Below the pieces are notes generated by a model, which worked only from the letters and a program-made list of their open reading frames with translations, did not search any database and had not been told where the DNA came from. A DNA stretch of 64,000 nucleotides from Coix lacryma-jobi var. lacryma-jobi (lineage: Eukaryota; Streptophyta; Magnoliopsida; Poales; Poaceae): positions 109,882,660 through 109,946,659 of the forward strand of contig CM019824.1 in the NCBI GenBank assembly GCA_009763385.1, given 5' to 3'. Positions 1 to 11,245 of this stretch are shown here, piece after piece. The first letter of the stretch is position 1; each line of letters opens with the position of its first letter. The translations under genes were made by a program, and so were the position numbers.

Positions 1-382
1 CCGGTCGGTCTCCATGTGGGACCCATCGGTCTGGCCCAGTGGGCCCACGTGGTGGGCCGCCTCGTGGTGTCTTCTGGTGTCTTCTAGATCCTTCTTTTGC
101 AGATTTCGTCGCGAAATTAATATCTTTTCATCCGGGACCCCGAATATAGCAAATGATATGTCCGTTTCGATCGTCTCGACGAGCCCTTCACAATGGTGCA
201 CTCCAATTCATCACTTGAGGTACTTTTATATGGTGAAATATTGATGTCCTACAAAACAAGTGAGAGCACCAAAACTCGTGGAACTTGTTAGTTTCAAACC
301 CTACAACTATGCTTTGTAATTCATTTAGTGTCATTTCATGCAATAGTTGATGGATAATTATGAGCGTTAGTGGGCATCAACA
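1..382 (-). repeat. 3' LTR of element A (partial)
   Basis: Bases 1-382 match 7393-7775 with few substitutions. Both copies end in gcatcaaca, the CA end of an LTR with TGTTG/CAACA termini. About 940 bp of this LTR lies left of the window. A pyrimidine-rich stretch follows at once, which is the polypurine tract read on the other strand. Confidence 0.93.
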
Positions 383-400
383 AGTTCCCCCAAGCTTAAC
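383..400 (-). promoter_or_regulatory. Polypurine tract of element A
   Basis: On the minus strand this reads ggttaagcttgggggaact, a purine-rich stretch touching the 3' LTR start. It is the expected plus-strand DNA primer site for reverse transcription. Confidence 0.7.
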
Positions 401-1856
401 CTTTGCTAGTCCCGAGCAAAGCCAATCTCAACAATGGATCAGGAGTTGCTACAATATATTTACTTCCAACAAGTACACATGCATCCAAACAAAAGTTCTC
501 ATATGGAATAGAAAAAAGCATCATATTATTCATTACAGGGCTTAGTACTTTTCCTTGAATCCTGAGTAATTGAAAGATAGAATGATCAAATCAAGCACTA
601 TGTCTCTAGTTCTTTCACTTCACCATTATCCCGGAGTTTTATGAATTTTCAGAAAAGATTAAAAACATATGTTGCTAGATTAAACAATGGATCCAAAGAG
701 AAAGTCAACCATACCATTGAATTGAGAAGTGCATGTGTATGGAAAAATGGAGTCGGATGCTCTTTTGAATATATCACTCTCTTCTGCTTATTAGAAACAC
801 ATGGCTATCAGGTTAATTCTACTATCGGACACGTGCCCATTTTTTCTGGCACATTTTTTTTTCTTTTCTTCGAGGTTCCGGACACTTGTCCCTTTTTATT
901 TCCTCGGGATCTATCTTTTTGAGGTTTCGGACACTTGTCCCTTTTTATTTCCTCGGATCTCTTTTCTCTCTTTTTTTATAGCCATATGCTTCCAACAAAC
1001 TTTTGAGAGGATAGGAATAAATAATCTTGAGCATTTATGCGGAAGATGGATGAAATGTGTAAGTGATCTCAATTCAATAGTATGATAACTTTTCATAGGG
1101 TCAACAAAGCTTAATTTAACTCAATGCATTTTTTAGTCATATTAATATTGAAAACTCTCCGGAACTCTAGTGTTGTTTAGAACAAGATAATAGCAACTCA
1201 GATCATCACATGTCATATCTGTCAACTACCTAGACTCTAGATCAAGCATTTGCTACCCATGCATTTAATTTCATTTTTTAAGCATCATTATTAACTAGGA
1301 GAACTCATGCTTTGAAGGTTAGGTACTTGAAAGAAATTAGATAGAGCAACTATTCATCATTTCCATATAATAGATTAGAAAGAGAGTTCTTCTTTTATTA
1401 TCAACTTCTTAAAACAAACTAGACACACTATTTTATTTATTTAATCTAACACACTTTAACTTACTATTTAAAAATACTAAGATAGAAATAAAGACATACT
1501 TGATTTACAAAGATAACGGGGGTGCGTCTCTCCCAAGCTAATCCTTTCGATCGCATCGAGCCTTCATGTGCCCAAATATTTTTGTTCTTTTTCTTTTTAA
1601 GGGTGAGCCTTCATGTGCTCACATTTTTTTATATATAGAAAGAAAAACTTAAGAGGATAAAGATACTTACCTGGATACACGGGGGTGCTTTCCCCCAAGC
1701 TGGATATTGACATAGTCGTTCACTCATTTTGGCCTGCATGTTAAGTCTCAAGCTTCCAAATCCTGCATAACTCAAATAGACAACAAAACTCGTGGAACAA
1801 ATTAAGTGTTAAGCATAAGAGTTTAGTTGTCTAGAGCGTTGGTGATTGATTTTCTT
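383..1856. other. Non-coding 3' region of element A between pol and 3' LTR
   Basis: AT-rich sequence with no long ORF on either strand. It holds three copies of a ggacac-centred unit: ggacacgtgccc near 829-840, then ggacacttgtcc at 880-891 and at 929-940. The last two lie in a tandem repeat of about 49 bp. A second pair of related stretches (gggggtgc...cccaagct, and ccttcatgtgc) lies at 1515-1700. Athila elements often carry an env-like gene here; none is visible. Confidence 0.75.
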
Positions 1857-3911
1857 TTAGATAGGATCATTGAATTGTAAAAATTCAATCACATCAATTT
1901 CTTCTAAGGGTTCAGGTTCAAGAAAATTTTTCAAACGTTGGCCATTTACCTTGAATACGTTACCTGAATCATCCTGAATTGTGATGGCACCATGTGAAGC
2001 AACATCTATCACCTTGAATGGCCCTTCCCATTTGCTTCTGAGTTTTCCATGACCGAAAAGCTTGATTCTTGAATTGAACAACAGGACTTTATCTCCAGAC
2101 TTGAACTCCTTATGCTTGATTCTCTTGTCATGCCACCTTTTGGTTCTCTCCTTGTAGATCTTGGAACTATGGTAAGCATTTTCTCTCCATTCCTCTAATT
2201 CTGAGATTTGCATTTGACGGTTCTTTCCAACTAGAAGAAGGTCCATGTTCCATTTCTTGATTGCCCAATGAGCTCTGAATTCCAATTCAACTGGCAAGTG
2301 GCATGTTTTTCCATATACAAGCTGATAAGGTGACATGCCTATGGGTGTTTTGTATGCAGTTCGGTATGCCCATAGTGCATCATGAAGCTTGTACTTCCAT
2401 TTCTTTCCCATCTCATCCACAGTCTTCTGTAAGATGTTCTTGATTTGCTTATTTGATGTCTCAGCTTGACCGCTTGTTTGAGGATGGTATGGAGTTGCCA
2501 CATTGTGTTTAACTCCATATTCTGCTAGGAACTGTCTGAAGGACTTGTCAATGAAGTGTGATCCTCCATCACTTATGACCATTCTGGGTGTTCCAAACCT
2601 TGGGAATATTATTTCATGGAACACCTTCTTGGCATGCTTGGAATCGGCGGCTCGACATGGTAATGCTTCTACCCATTTGGACACATAGTCAACTGCCACC
2701 AAGATATATTCAACATCTCCAGACCTTTGGAATGGTCCCATGTAGTCAATTCCCCAAACATCAAACAACTCTATTTGGAGGTTGTTCTGGAGTGGCATAG
2801 CATCACGTGCATTGATGTTTCCAGGTTTCTGACATCTAGCACATCTTCTAACAAACTCCTTCGTATCTTGATACATCGTCGGCCAATAGAATCCACTTTG
2901 CCAGATCTTTGCATTTGTGCGGAATGCTGCATAATGTCCTCCATAAAGTGATGCGTGACATCTTTCTATGATTTTCATGGCTTCAGTCATTGGGACACAT
3001 CTCCGTAGCAACCCATCATTGCAGACCCGATAGAGATATGGATCATCCCACAAGTGGCAACGAGCATCATATTTGAGCTTCCTCTTATCCGCTCCTAGTG
3101 GAACATAACCTGCAACCATAAAATTCACAATATCCGCATACCAAGGGTCCGAGTGTGTTACCGCGAGGAGAGTGTCGTCCCTTAGATAGTCATTAATATC
3201 TAAGTCATGTGTTTCCTTATATCGAAGCCTAGACAAGTGATCGACTACTGAATTCTCTACTCCTTTCTTATCTCTTATTTCTATGTCAAATTCTTGGAGT
3301 AGAAGAATCCATCTTATATGTCGAGGTTTAGCATCTTTCTTAGTGAGCAAGTATTTAAGAGCAGCATGGTCTGAGTAGATGATTACCTTTGCTCCAACTA
3401 AGTAAGATCTTAACTTGTCTATTGCAAAGACAACTGCCAACAACTCTTTTTCAGTGGTAGCGTAATTGAGTTGTGGCCCAGTCAAGGTTTTGCTAGCATA
3501 AGATATAGCATAGTGCTTTTTATCCTTTGTTTGGCCTAAAACGGCTCCAACAGCAAAGTCGCTAGCATCACACATGATCTCAAAAGGCAGCGTCCAATCG
3601 GGTGGTTGGATAATTGGAGCTGATATGAGTGCCTGCTTGAGGATTTGAAATGCTTCATGGCACTCACTATTAAAAATGAAAGGTGCATCTTTAGCTAGAA
3701 GGCTAGTCAGGGGTCTAGCAATTTGGGAAAAGTTTTTAATGAAACGCCTATAGAACCCTGCGTGGCCTAAAAAGCTTCTGATTTCTTTCACATTTGTGGG
3801 AGGTCGAAGTTGTTCAATAACTTCGATCTTTGCTCTATCCACTTCTATCCCACATTCGGACACCTTGTGTCCTAGCACTATTCCTTCCTGAACCATAAAG
3901 TGACATTTCTC
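1857..3911 (-). pseudogene. Element A pol, 3' part: RT thumb, RNase H, integrase
   Basis: The open stretch runs from the TAG at 3912-3914 to the natural end at 1857, about 680 codons. It contains the RT connection (the FLGHAGFYRRFIKNFSQIA region) and an RNase H with its acidic residues kept (CDASDFAVGAVLG, TTEKELLAVVFA, YSDHAALK). The integrase has the zinc-binding H..H and C-x2-C (CHASLYGGHY; CARCQKPG) and the catalytic D, D, E (GIDYMGPF, ISDGGSHF, GQAETSN). The C-terminal GHGKLRSKWEGPFKV segment ends normally. It is in the same frame as the upstream RT part. Only the nonsense codon, at a site where E has tryptophan (TGG to TAG), separates them. Confidence 0.9.
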
Positions 3912-4667
3912 CTAGTTCAGGACTAAGTGCTTTTCTTCACACCATTGTAAGACTCTGTCTAAATTCTTAAGACAATCATCGAAGGTTTTGCCATAGACAG
4001 TAAAGTCGTCCATGAAAACCTCCACAATTTTCTCGATCATATCAGAGAAAATAGACATCATGCACCGTTGGAAAGAAGCTGGAGCATTGCACAATCCAAT
4101 CGACATTCGTCGGTATGCATAAGTTCCATACGGGCAAGTAAAAGTGGTCTTACTCTGGTCATCTGGGTGGATTGGGATTTGATGATACCCGGAATACCCA
4201 TCAAGGAAACAAAAGAAAGAGTGGTTTGCAAGCCGTTCCAGCATTTCATCAATGAAGGGTAACGGGAAGTGATCTTTCTTTGTAGCCTTGTTAAGTTTCC
4301 GATAATCAATGCACATACGCCACCCAGTGACAGTTCGCTGAGGGATAAGTTCATTATTTTCATTCTTAACAACTGTCATTCCTCCTTTCTTAGGGACAAC
4401 CTGGACAGGGCTAACCCACTCGCTATGTGGCACGGGATAGATAATCCCGGCGTGTAAAAGCTTCAAGACCTCTTTCTTAACAACCTCTCGCATAGCATTA
4501 TTAAGTCTCCGTTGTGGCTCCCTCGAAGGTGTGCAATTAGGATCAGTGGGGATGCGATGAGTGCAGAGAGCGGGACTAATGCCCGTGAGGTCTTCAAGTG
4601 AGTAGCCTATGGCTGATTTATGTCTTTCTATGATGGTGACAAGCCTATGTGTTTCATCTTGGGAAAG
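3912..4667 (-). pseudogene. Element A pol, 5' part: reverse transcriptase palm and fingers
   Basis: This section encodes the RT core: VSPVQVVPKKGGMTVV, GWRMCIDYRKLN, FLDGYSGYHQIPI and the catalytic FMDD in VEVFMDDFTVYG. It is in frame with gag upstream and with RNase H downstream. It is bounded by two TAG stops, so it would not be made as part of a polyprotein without readthrough. The region matches element E's RT closely along its length. Confidence 0.9.
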
Positions 4668-6326
4668 CTAATCACTTATGATGACAGGAGTCTCTCGATT
4701 ATTATTGAGGAAGACATATTTCAGACCAGGAGGAAGGGGTTTTAGCTCAACTAAGGGTTTTGATGGCACCTCCCAAGGGTCTAGCTCAACAGGCTCGGCC
4801 AGTTCTTCCTCTTCCTGAGTGAAGTGTTCATCATCAAGAGTTGGTTGGGCCAAGTCTTCTAGGGATGCTACCATGACTTCCTCAATAGGATCTTGTTCAG
4901 GCTTGGGTTCTACCATCGCATTATGTGAGCGTGAAAGTGAGACATTGATGGTAGAGTTCCCTAGCTTTAAATTTAAGAGGCTTTGTTTTGGTTGCTCTTG
5001 AAAGAGTGTTCCAAAAGGTACACCAATCAGGAGGAACGTGTCCGAGATGTCAAAAATATGAAAATCTAGAAAATACTCGGAGCCTCTTATGCGTAGCATA
5101 ATAATCCTTATGACCCCATAACTTTCTAGTGTAACTCCAGATGGAATTCTTAGAAGCTTATGAGATGGGATCACGGTCTCGTTGGGGCAAAGTTCCTCGG
5201 CCAGAGCCTTGGAAATTATGTTCAACCCAATGGTAGGACTATAGTGAGCCTCTATGGTAGTTCCCTTAAGGTTGCAAGATATAGCCTCCGAGGGGGCAGT
5301 GATTCGGGCTACCTCAGGGGATAACTTCGTTTCTGCCAACCACTCATGGCTCATGATGGCTGAAAGTCCTTTAATGTGCTCTAAAAGGAAAGCATCATTA
5401 TGTGGACCATCGTCATCCATAAGTGGTGTCAAGTGGACTCGAGGCTTTACTTGAACTGGTAGACTTGAGGCATTCCCAAAATCTTCAAAAAGATCTACCT
5501 CGATTTCAGAGAAGAACACCGAAGGATAGGGTTCATCATCTTCTAGAGTGTGGGGTGTTTTCTCTATAGAAGGTTCTGTGACAACCAAATTATTAGAAAG
5601 ATTTGAAGGAATTTCAAATTCGGTTGTGTGTTCCTCCTCGTGTTGGTCGGGGATGGGCTCGACTTCTTCTTCTGGGAATTCATCAAAAATGCCAGTGTAA
5701 GGAGTGTTTTCAAGGATTTTCTCTAGGATGTCTCTTCCTTCACTAACAAGTTTATGTGAGAATGATCCTCCAGAAGCTAAATCGAGATGTAGAGCAGCTT
5801 CCTTGTTAAGACCACGATAGAAGTGAAAGTGTAGGACATGGTCTGGCAAGGAAAGGTTTGGGCCAGAATTTGTAAGGCATTTGAACCTAGCCCAAGATGC
5901 TCCTAGCGTCTCCTTCTCTTTTTGTTTGAATGTAAGAACTTCGATTCTAAGATCAGCGATTCGAAAAAGAGGGAAGAAAGCAAGACAAAAGTTGTCTCGA
6001 AGTTCATCCCAATTCCCATTTACGTCCCTTACGGAATGGTCGTACCATTTTCTCGCTCTTCCCAAAAGGGAGAACGGGAATAGTTTCCATTTAATGGTCT
6101 CCTGTGTCATGCCAGCAATAGTCCGACAAGAACACAACTGCTCAAATTCCCTAAGGTGAGTGTATGGATCTTCGTCTTCTGACCCAGAGAAGGATTTCTC
6201 CTGAGCCATGGCTATAAGAGCAGGGCGAAGCTCATTCCCATCTGTAAGAATGGGGTGCGATGATGGTGGAGGCTCCAACAAGTCGCCCTTTGGAGCAAAG
6301 AATTTATATATAGGAGTGAAATCCAT
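4668..6326 (-). pseudogene. Element A gag-protease
   Basis: I take the ATG at 6326 (MDFTPIYKF) as the start because it lies about 100 nt past the primer binding site. The frame stays open upstream into the LTR. The retrotransposon gag domain is clear in the first 250 residues (YTHLREFEQLC, IKWKLFPFSLLGRARKWY, DNFCLAFFP). No CCHC zinc knuckle is visible. The protease-like part reads EAHYSPTIGLNIISK where a classical D-[ST]-G-A site is expected, so the catalytic Asp appears lost. The ORF ends at a TAG (4668-4670) in the middle of the polyprotein; the same frame continues into RT. Confidence 0.85.
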
Positions 6327-6427
6327 GTGGTGATGTGGTGGTAAAAGAAAAAGGTGGTAAAAAGGGTAAGGTGGTAAAAAGGAAAAAGACACGGACGATC
6401 CTGGTTCGATTCTAGAACAGCTACCGT

Positions 6428-6445
6428 TCCCCGGCAACGGTGCCA
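6428..6445 (-). promoter_or_regulatory. Primer binding site of element A (tRNA-Asp type)
   Basis: Minus strand TGGCACCGTTGCCGGGGA, seven bases from the 5' LTR end. It fits the 3' end of plant tRNA-Asp except for one base (CACC in place of CGCC). Confidence 0.8.
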
Positions 6446-6452
6446 GAAAGCT

Positions 6453-7775
6453 TGTTGGGTATTTTAAACGCACACAGAGAAATCCGCAAGCGCACGGATA
6501 TCGATGTAGCTTTCACCCGAGAGTATTCCAGGGTATCGATTTCCACGGGGAACGTGAAGTGTACTAGAAGAATTCAGAACGTCCAAGAAAAGAATGGTAA
6601 TGTGGATAGAGAGGGGGATATAAGGGTTTCCTAAGCGGGTCTATCTAATTAAAGGCTCACTATACTTTACTTACTTCGGAGCAGCAGGTCCTTTCCAACT
6701 CTCGAGAAAGACTGGGAAGAAGGTAGTTGGGGGAAGGCTGCCGAAAGCTCTACGAGAATACCAACCCTAACATGGTGGATTACAAAGACCTGACAGAGCT
6801 GTCCCCTCTGGGGCTACCACAACTATCCGGAGGATTGGGCGCAAACTCAGGTAAACCCTAGTCTAGACACCGTGTCTACACTAACGCTTACTACTCTAAT
6901 TACCGCGGATAACTAGAGCACTCAATACGAGCAGAGATCCAGTAAATAGAGTAAAGCAAGAACTAAAATTAAATATAATACTTAGAAATAATAAATGAAG
7001 AACTTGGAGATTACTTGAAGACGAACCAGATGCTGCACCAATACAATGTCGAGAAAGATCCGATAGATCCGGCTCCTCCTCAGCTCTCTCCTTCTCCTCT
7101 CTAGATTACAACTAGATGATGAACTAGAACTAGATCTAGAACTAGAAGATGAACTAGAACTAGACGATCAACTAGAGGGACCTCTACTTCTACTTGAAAC
7201 CCTAGTTTCTGATGTGGAGATGAATAATGAAGATGGAGATGCCTGGAGAGGGGGGTCTGGGTCTGGTTTTATAGCCCGGAGCGTGGAACGTGAGCCCTTG
7301 GATCAAACCGACTTCTGGATGGTGGAGATGCATCCGAGGAGGCGGTGGAAGAAGATTCCAGAAGGCAGAGGCGAAACGGGCTCCGTGGCCGATCGGTCGG
7401 TCTCCATGTGGGACCGGTCGGTCTGGCCCAGTGGGATCACGTGGTGGGCTGCCTCGTGGTGTCTTCTGGTGTCTTCTAGATCCTTCTTTTGCAGATTTTG
7501 TCACGAAATTAATATCTTTTCATCCGGGACCCCGAATATAGCAAATGATATGTCTGTTTCGATCATCTCAATGAGCCCTTCGCAATGGTGCACTCCAATT
7601 CATCACTTGAGATACTTTTTATATGGTGAAATATTGATGTCCTACAAAACAAGTGAGAGCACCAAAACTCGTGGAACTTGTTAGTTTCAAACCCTACAAC
7701 TATGCTTTGTAATTCATTTAGTGTCATTTCATGCAATAGTTGATGGTTAATTATGAGCATTAGTGGGCATCAACA
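6453..7775 (-). repeat. 5' LTR of element A (1323 bp)
   Basis: It starts TGTTGGG on the plus strand, next to the primer binding site, and ends CATCAACA. The last 383 bp match window positions 1-382. It contains a short tandem tract of gaactaga-type units at about 7104-7185. Confidence 0.93.
7267..7273 (-). promoter_or_regulatory. TATA box of element A LTR promoter
   Basis: Minus strand TATAAAA inside the 5' LTR, in a GC-rich setting. It is the likely start of U3-driven transcription toward gag. Confidence 0.55.
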
Positions 7776-9438
7776 AGCGCACAGAACTATCGTAGTTGCA
7801 CTTCGCCTGGGAGCACCAGTTGTCGATTTATTTGATCCCAAAGAAAGGCTAGGGTGGTGTAGGAGTCGAGTCAAGGAGGGGATGAGAGTCGAAGAATAAG
7901 AAAGGGAAGAGGAGAGAAGAGAAGAGAGGAGATGAAAGGCTAGAAAGAATTTATGAGTGGATAGGTAAGGATGAAATGAATGGTTAAGGTAAGGTGGATG
8001 GATAGGAAGATAAGGGGAATAAGATAACTAAGGATAACTAATATAACTAACTAATAACTAATAACTACTCCTAGATAACTACGAAGCAAGATAGGCAAAT
8101 GCCAAATAAGCAACCAAGTTAAGTATAGTTTTATTCCTATCTTGTCAAGTACCGAGGCGTACTAGCCTTTACCAATGACTTAGGTTGAACGCTAGCACAA
8201 CGAGCCTTACTGTTAAACTAGACCAACTACGTGGTGGAATTCAAGGCGCACAAGGCTGTCACCAGCTGCTTGCTACCACAGCTATCCGGGGGTCTAGCCA
8301 TATCTGAAGGTAAGTCTATAACTAAGCACCATGCCTAATTATATTCTAACTATCTCTATCCCGGCCTAGAATAGAGACACCCTTGCGGACGTCAGAGCAA
8401 ATACTTGACTTAATAAGATAAACACTAAACTAACTAAGCAACCTATTGGCAAAGATCAAACACTAAGCACACTAGAGATTAACTACTATGGCTAAGTGAA
8501 TTGAACTGTAGGATAGCTAGGTACTCAAGCAATCAATCAAGTGTACTACTCAATACTGGTAAGTAGAATAAAGTAATACTTTAAATGATGAACTAGAATA
8601 TAGTCAAGTGCTTGAGTAACAACAGCAAAACCTGAACTGGAGATGAAGGAAGACTCTTCCCAACTCCAGGACCGATCACTCGCACGCTTCTACTCTTGAG
8701 CTAAGCCTTGAGCAGCGCTTCCACGAGGGCAATGAGGCAAGGATGCCTTGCTCTACTAGCTACCTACTTGCCTAAGCTTGGCTAAATCCTAAGCTATTAG
8801 CTCTCTGGCTCTAGCCTTGCTTTCTTTGCTTCCTTTCCTTCCTTGCTTTCCTTGCATGAAATAAAGTGATGCCTCCAGGGGGGTATTTATAGCCCAAGTG
8901 AGTGAGGGGGTACTTATAGGGGGCGGCCAACCGACCTAGGGCAAACCATAGTGGCGGGCGCCAGCCCTAGGTGGCGGCCGCCACCCCCTTGCCCCTTGGA
9001 TGCACCGTCATTGATCCTACGGTCTCCAGGGACTCCTCCAAGGCGGTTCCAAGGTCGGTTGCATGTCCAGATAACCGTCATTAGGTCATGATCCACGCCA
9101 CTCCCCTCCTGAGCCCTCCGATGCCACTGACCTAGTGACCAAGGGCTAAGATTTGGCCCTGGGGTGGTCACATGGATCAGTGACGTGGCAGGGGGGAAGT
9201 TTGGGCCTCTCCCTGGTGGCGGGCGCCACCCCACTAGGGCCTAAATGGGCCCTGGTGAGTGGGCTCGACCCCTGGTGGTCCATTCTCCAAATTTGGTCCA
9301 AATCCTGCATTCAAATAAAAATCTATGGACATGTGGAATTTGGTTAGTTTGAAACCTATTTGACTACATTTCATGTCTTTTTGGTGAATTTTTGGGTAAA
9401 ATGTTGATTGTAAAACAAGTGTTTAAGGACCATCAACA
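7776..9438 (-). mobile_element. LTR H: Athila-type LTR (solo LTR or end of a longer element)
   Basis: Shares blocks with the E LTR in the same orientation (the agcgcac start region, actacgtggtggaattcaag, ctaccacagctatccggggg, and the ccatcaaca end). Its first tens of bases lie beyond element A, which inserted near its left end. At 9438 it ends in CAACA and Sirevirus F LTR sequence follows directly, so no internal part is visible on this side. It holds a TATAAATA box and paired GGCGGCCGCC palindromes. Confidence 0.75.
8884..8891 (-). promoter_or_regulatory. TATA box in LTR H
   Basis: Minus strand TATAAATA, in the same position and context (tatttatagc) as in the E LTRs. Confidence 0.5.
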
Positions 9439-9544
9439 ACCGTCTCTGCGGATCTCAGTAGCTACAGCAGGGAATGGGAAGTAGGAAACCCTAGAATGAA
9501 AATAGCAATGGCTGAGATAGTCTGGAGGGAGGGGTTGCCTCTCC

Positions 9545-9551
9545 TTATATA
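9545..9551 (-). promoter_or_regulatory. TATA box in Sirevirus F LTR
   Basis: Minus strand TATATAA within the LTR fragment. Confidence 0.45.
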
Positions 9552-9685
9552 GCATAATACAATTATTCCCCTTCTACCCCTACTGCTAATGAGCGAGCAG
9601 GCTAACGTTAAGGGTATTCCTGACCAACTTGAGGTTGATGTTGATCCAACGGCCACGCCTGCACATCGGGTAGCTTCGCCTCGAC

Positions 9686-9690
9686 GCGAC
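9686..9690. repeat. TSD of element E, left copy
   Basis: gcgac directly before the TGTTGACACC start of E; repeated at 53239-53243. Confidence 0.85.
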
Positions 9691-10396
9691 TGTTGACACC
9701 TCGAGTGGCACGCAGAAGAAACCGCAAGCGCACGGCTGTCAGTTATAGCTTTTCACCTCAGAGTATTCCGGGGTATCGAATCCACGAGGAACGCAAAGTG
9801 ATTTTGAGAAAACTAGGGGGGTAAGGATATCTAGGATAGATGAAGGGAACGGGCACTATCTACTGTGGGCGTACTAGCCTTTACCACTGACTTAGGTGGA
9901 ACGCTAGCACAACGAGCCCTACTGTTAAACTAGACCAACTACGTGGTGGAATTCAAGGCGCACAGGGTTGTCACCACCCTGTCCGGGGGCCACTGTGCTC
10001 TAGCTTTCTACCACAGCTATCCGGGGGCCTAGCCGTATTCACTGGCAATATATAGCCTAAGTACCACACTTAATCTATATATTACTACTACTAGCCCTGT
10101 ACTAGAACTAGAGCACTTGAAACTAATATTAAGCAATGAAACAAACACACAAGTACTGAAAATAAATACTTGAAGATAAAATAGATACTAAGTTACCAAA
10201 GTTGAAGCGCAGAGCAGAGAGAAGCAGAGGTCTCCGACAACTTCGGAACTCTCCAGACTTCTACTCTTCTCCTTTCCAGCTCCTCTTCTAGTGAGGCACT
10301 CACACTCTCTCTAATGTCTCTAGCATAGCAACTGTGCTAATCTAACCAAATGGTGAGGAATCATGTGAGGCTCCCCGAATGAGAGCTCAAGGGGCC

Positions 10397-10404
10397 TATT
10401 TATA
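10397..10404 (-). promoter_or_regulatory. TATA box in element E 3' LTR
   Basis: Minus strand TATAAATA; the same sequence is at 52662-52669 in the 5' LTR. Confidence 0.5.
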
Positions 10405-10481
10405 GTGCTAGGAAGCTAGGGGGGTACTTACAGAGTGAAGGGGAGGTCGGTTAGGGTTTAGGGGGTGGCGCCGGCCACCAA

Positions 10482-10486
10482 ACCCT
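10482..10486. repeat. TSD of Sirevirus B, left copy
   Basis: accct before the TGAAGGACC start of B; repeated at 44155-44159. The uninterrupted right LTR of E has a single accct here. Confidence 0.9.
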
Positions 10487-10903
10487 TGAAGGACCGAGAA
10501 TGCACAAGCAAGGCGACCAGAGGGGGGGTGAATGGGAGCCAATCAAAATTCTTCCGAAACTTTGGCCAAATGTCCCAAAATCAACCCCCGAAAAGCACGG
10601 ACCCAACACGTGATGCTCACGACCCTTGGAAGAGGGTGGAGGATCCCTAGGATCACAGCGGAGCACCACAAAGCGATAGCAAAACAAACGCCAAAAGCAC
10701 CGGCACAAGTTTGCCCCTCAAAAACCAAGTCCCGAACGTAGATAGATGGCTACGTCGAGAAATCCCCAAATATCGATGCCAACAAGTAGCAAAGATACCT
10801 TGAGAGGTTCCTTGGTGAACTCTAGGGTCAAACGAGAAGTCCGGAAACCAAGCGAGCAAGCCGGGAGAGCAAACGCACAAAACCAGAAGCTTCAGGCAAG
10901 TCC

Positions 10904-11245
10904 CAGACTGTCCGGCACTACGGTCGCGTACTGTCTGCCCAGTGGCGGACTGTCCGGGCTCAGGTCGCGGACTGTCCGCCGGCCAAACGAGCAAAACCAC
11001 AGTGCTGCTGCAAGTCCACTGGACGTTCCCGGACTGTCCGCGAGATCCAACGGCGGACTGTCCGCCGGTGAAATAACCAAAAACGCAAACTTCCTGAAGT
11101 CTGCTGGACAAGTCCCGGACTGTCCGCGGACCACAACGGCGGACTGTCCGCTGGTCACGTGAACAGTCCCCGGCCGAAGAACACAGCCACTGGTCAGGCT
11201 GATCCCCGACGCCCGGACTGTCCACCGGTCAAACCGCGGACTGTC
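10904..11245. repeat. Array of CGGACTGTCCG palindromes in the B LTR
   Basis: About ten copies of a palindrome cored on GGACTGTCC, spaced by tens of bases. Some carry extended arms (ggcggactgtccgcc, gcggactgtccgcg). The same array is at about 42415-42765 in the other LTR. Palindrome-rich LTRs are a described Sirevirus trait. Confidence 0.85.

Larger units (their letters stand above)
1..7775 (-). mobile_element. Element A: Athila-lineage Ty3/gypsy LTR retrotransposon, left end beyond window
   Basis: Read on the minus strand the order is 5' LTR (6453-7775), primer binding site, gag-protease, reverse transcriptase-RNase H-integrase, a 1.5-kb non-coding tail, then the 3' LTR (1-382, cut by the window edge). 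The RT, with the GGMTV...NELIPQRTVTGWRMCIDYRKLN type of motif, is that of the Athila lineage. The whole gag-pol is one reading frame broken by two TAG codons (4668-4670 and 3912-3914). The element sits inside another Athila LTR (H, 7776-9438). Right-flank bases agcgc should be the TSD, but the left copy is outside the window. No env-like ORF is present in the usual place. Confidence 0.9.
9439..9690 (-). repeat. Sirevirus F left LTR, fragment 1
   Basis: The stretch tctctgcggatctcag...agctacagcaggg...atggg matches the middle of the Sirevirus B LTRs (about 11728-11765 and 43238-43275). It is cut on the left by LTR H and on the right by element E. The LTR continues at 53239. The 9545-9551 bases read TATATAA on the minus strand, a likely promoter TATA box. 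At the matching place B has cttatcct, a weaker match. Confidence 0.8.
9691..10486 (-). repeat. 3' LTR of element E, part 1
   Basis: Matches 51922 onward of the right LTR. Compared with it, this copy lacks about 59 bp (right copy about 52089-52147), lost between short tact repeats. It also has a changed segment near 9965-10010. It stops at accaaaccct where Sirevirus B inserted. Confidence 0.92.

Noticed and set aside
7104..7185. Functional repeat array in the A LTR (gaactaga units)
   Set aside because: Short, imperfect low-complexity tract most simply explained by replication slippage.
10653..11225. Minus-strand ORF of 190 codons, and plus-strand ORFs, in the B LTR palindrome array
   Set aside because: Open only because the repeated GGACTGTCC units avoid stops in several frames (repeated TVR, QSA and DCP strings); the same appears in the other LTR.
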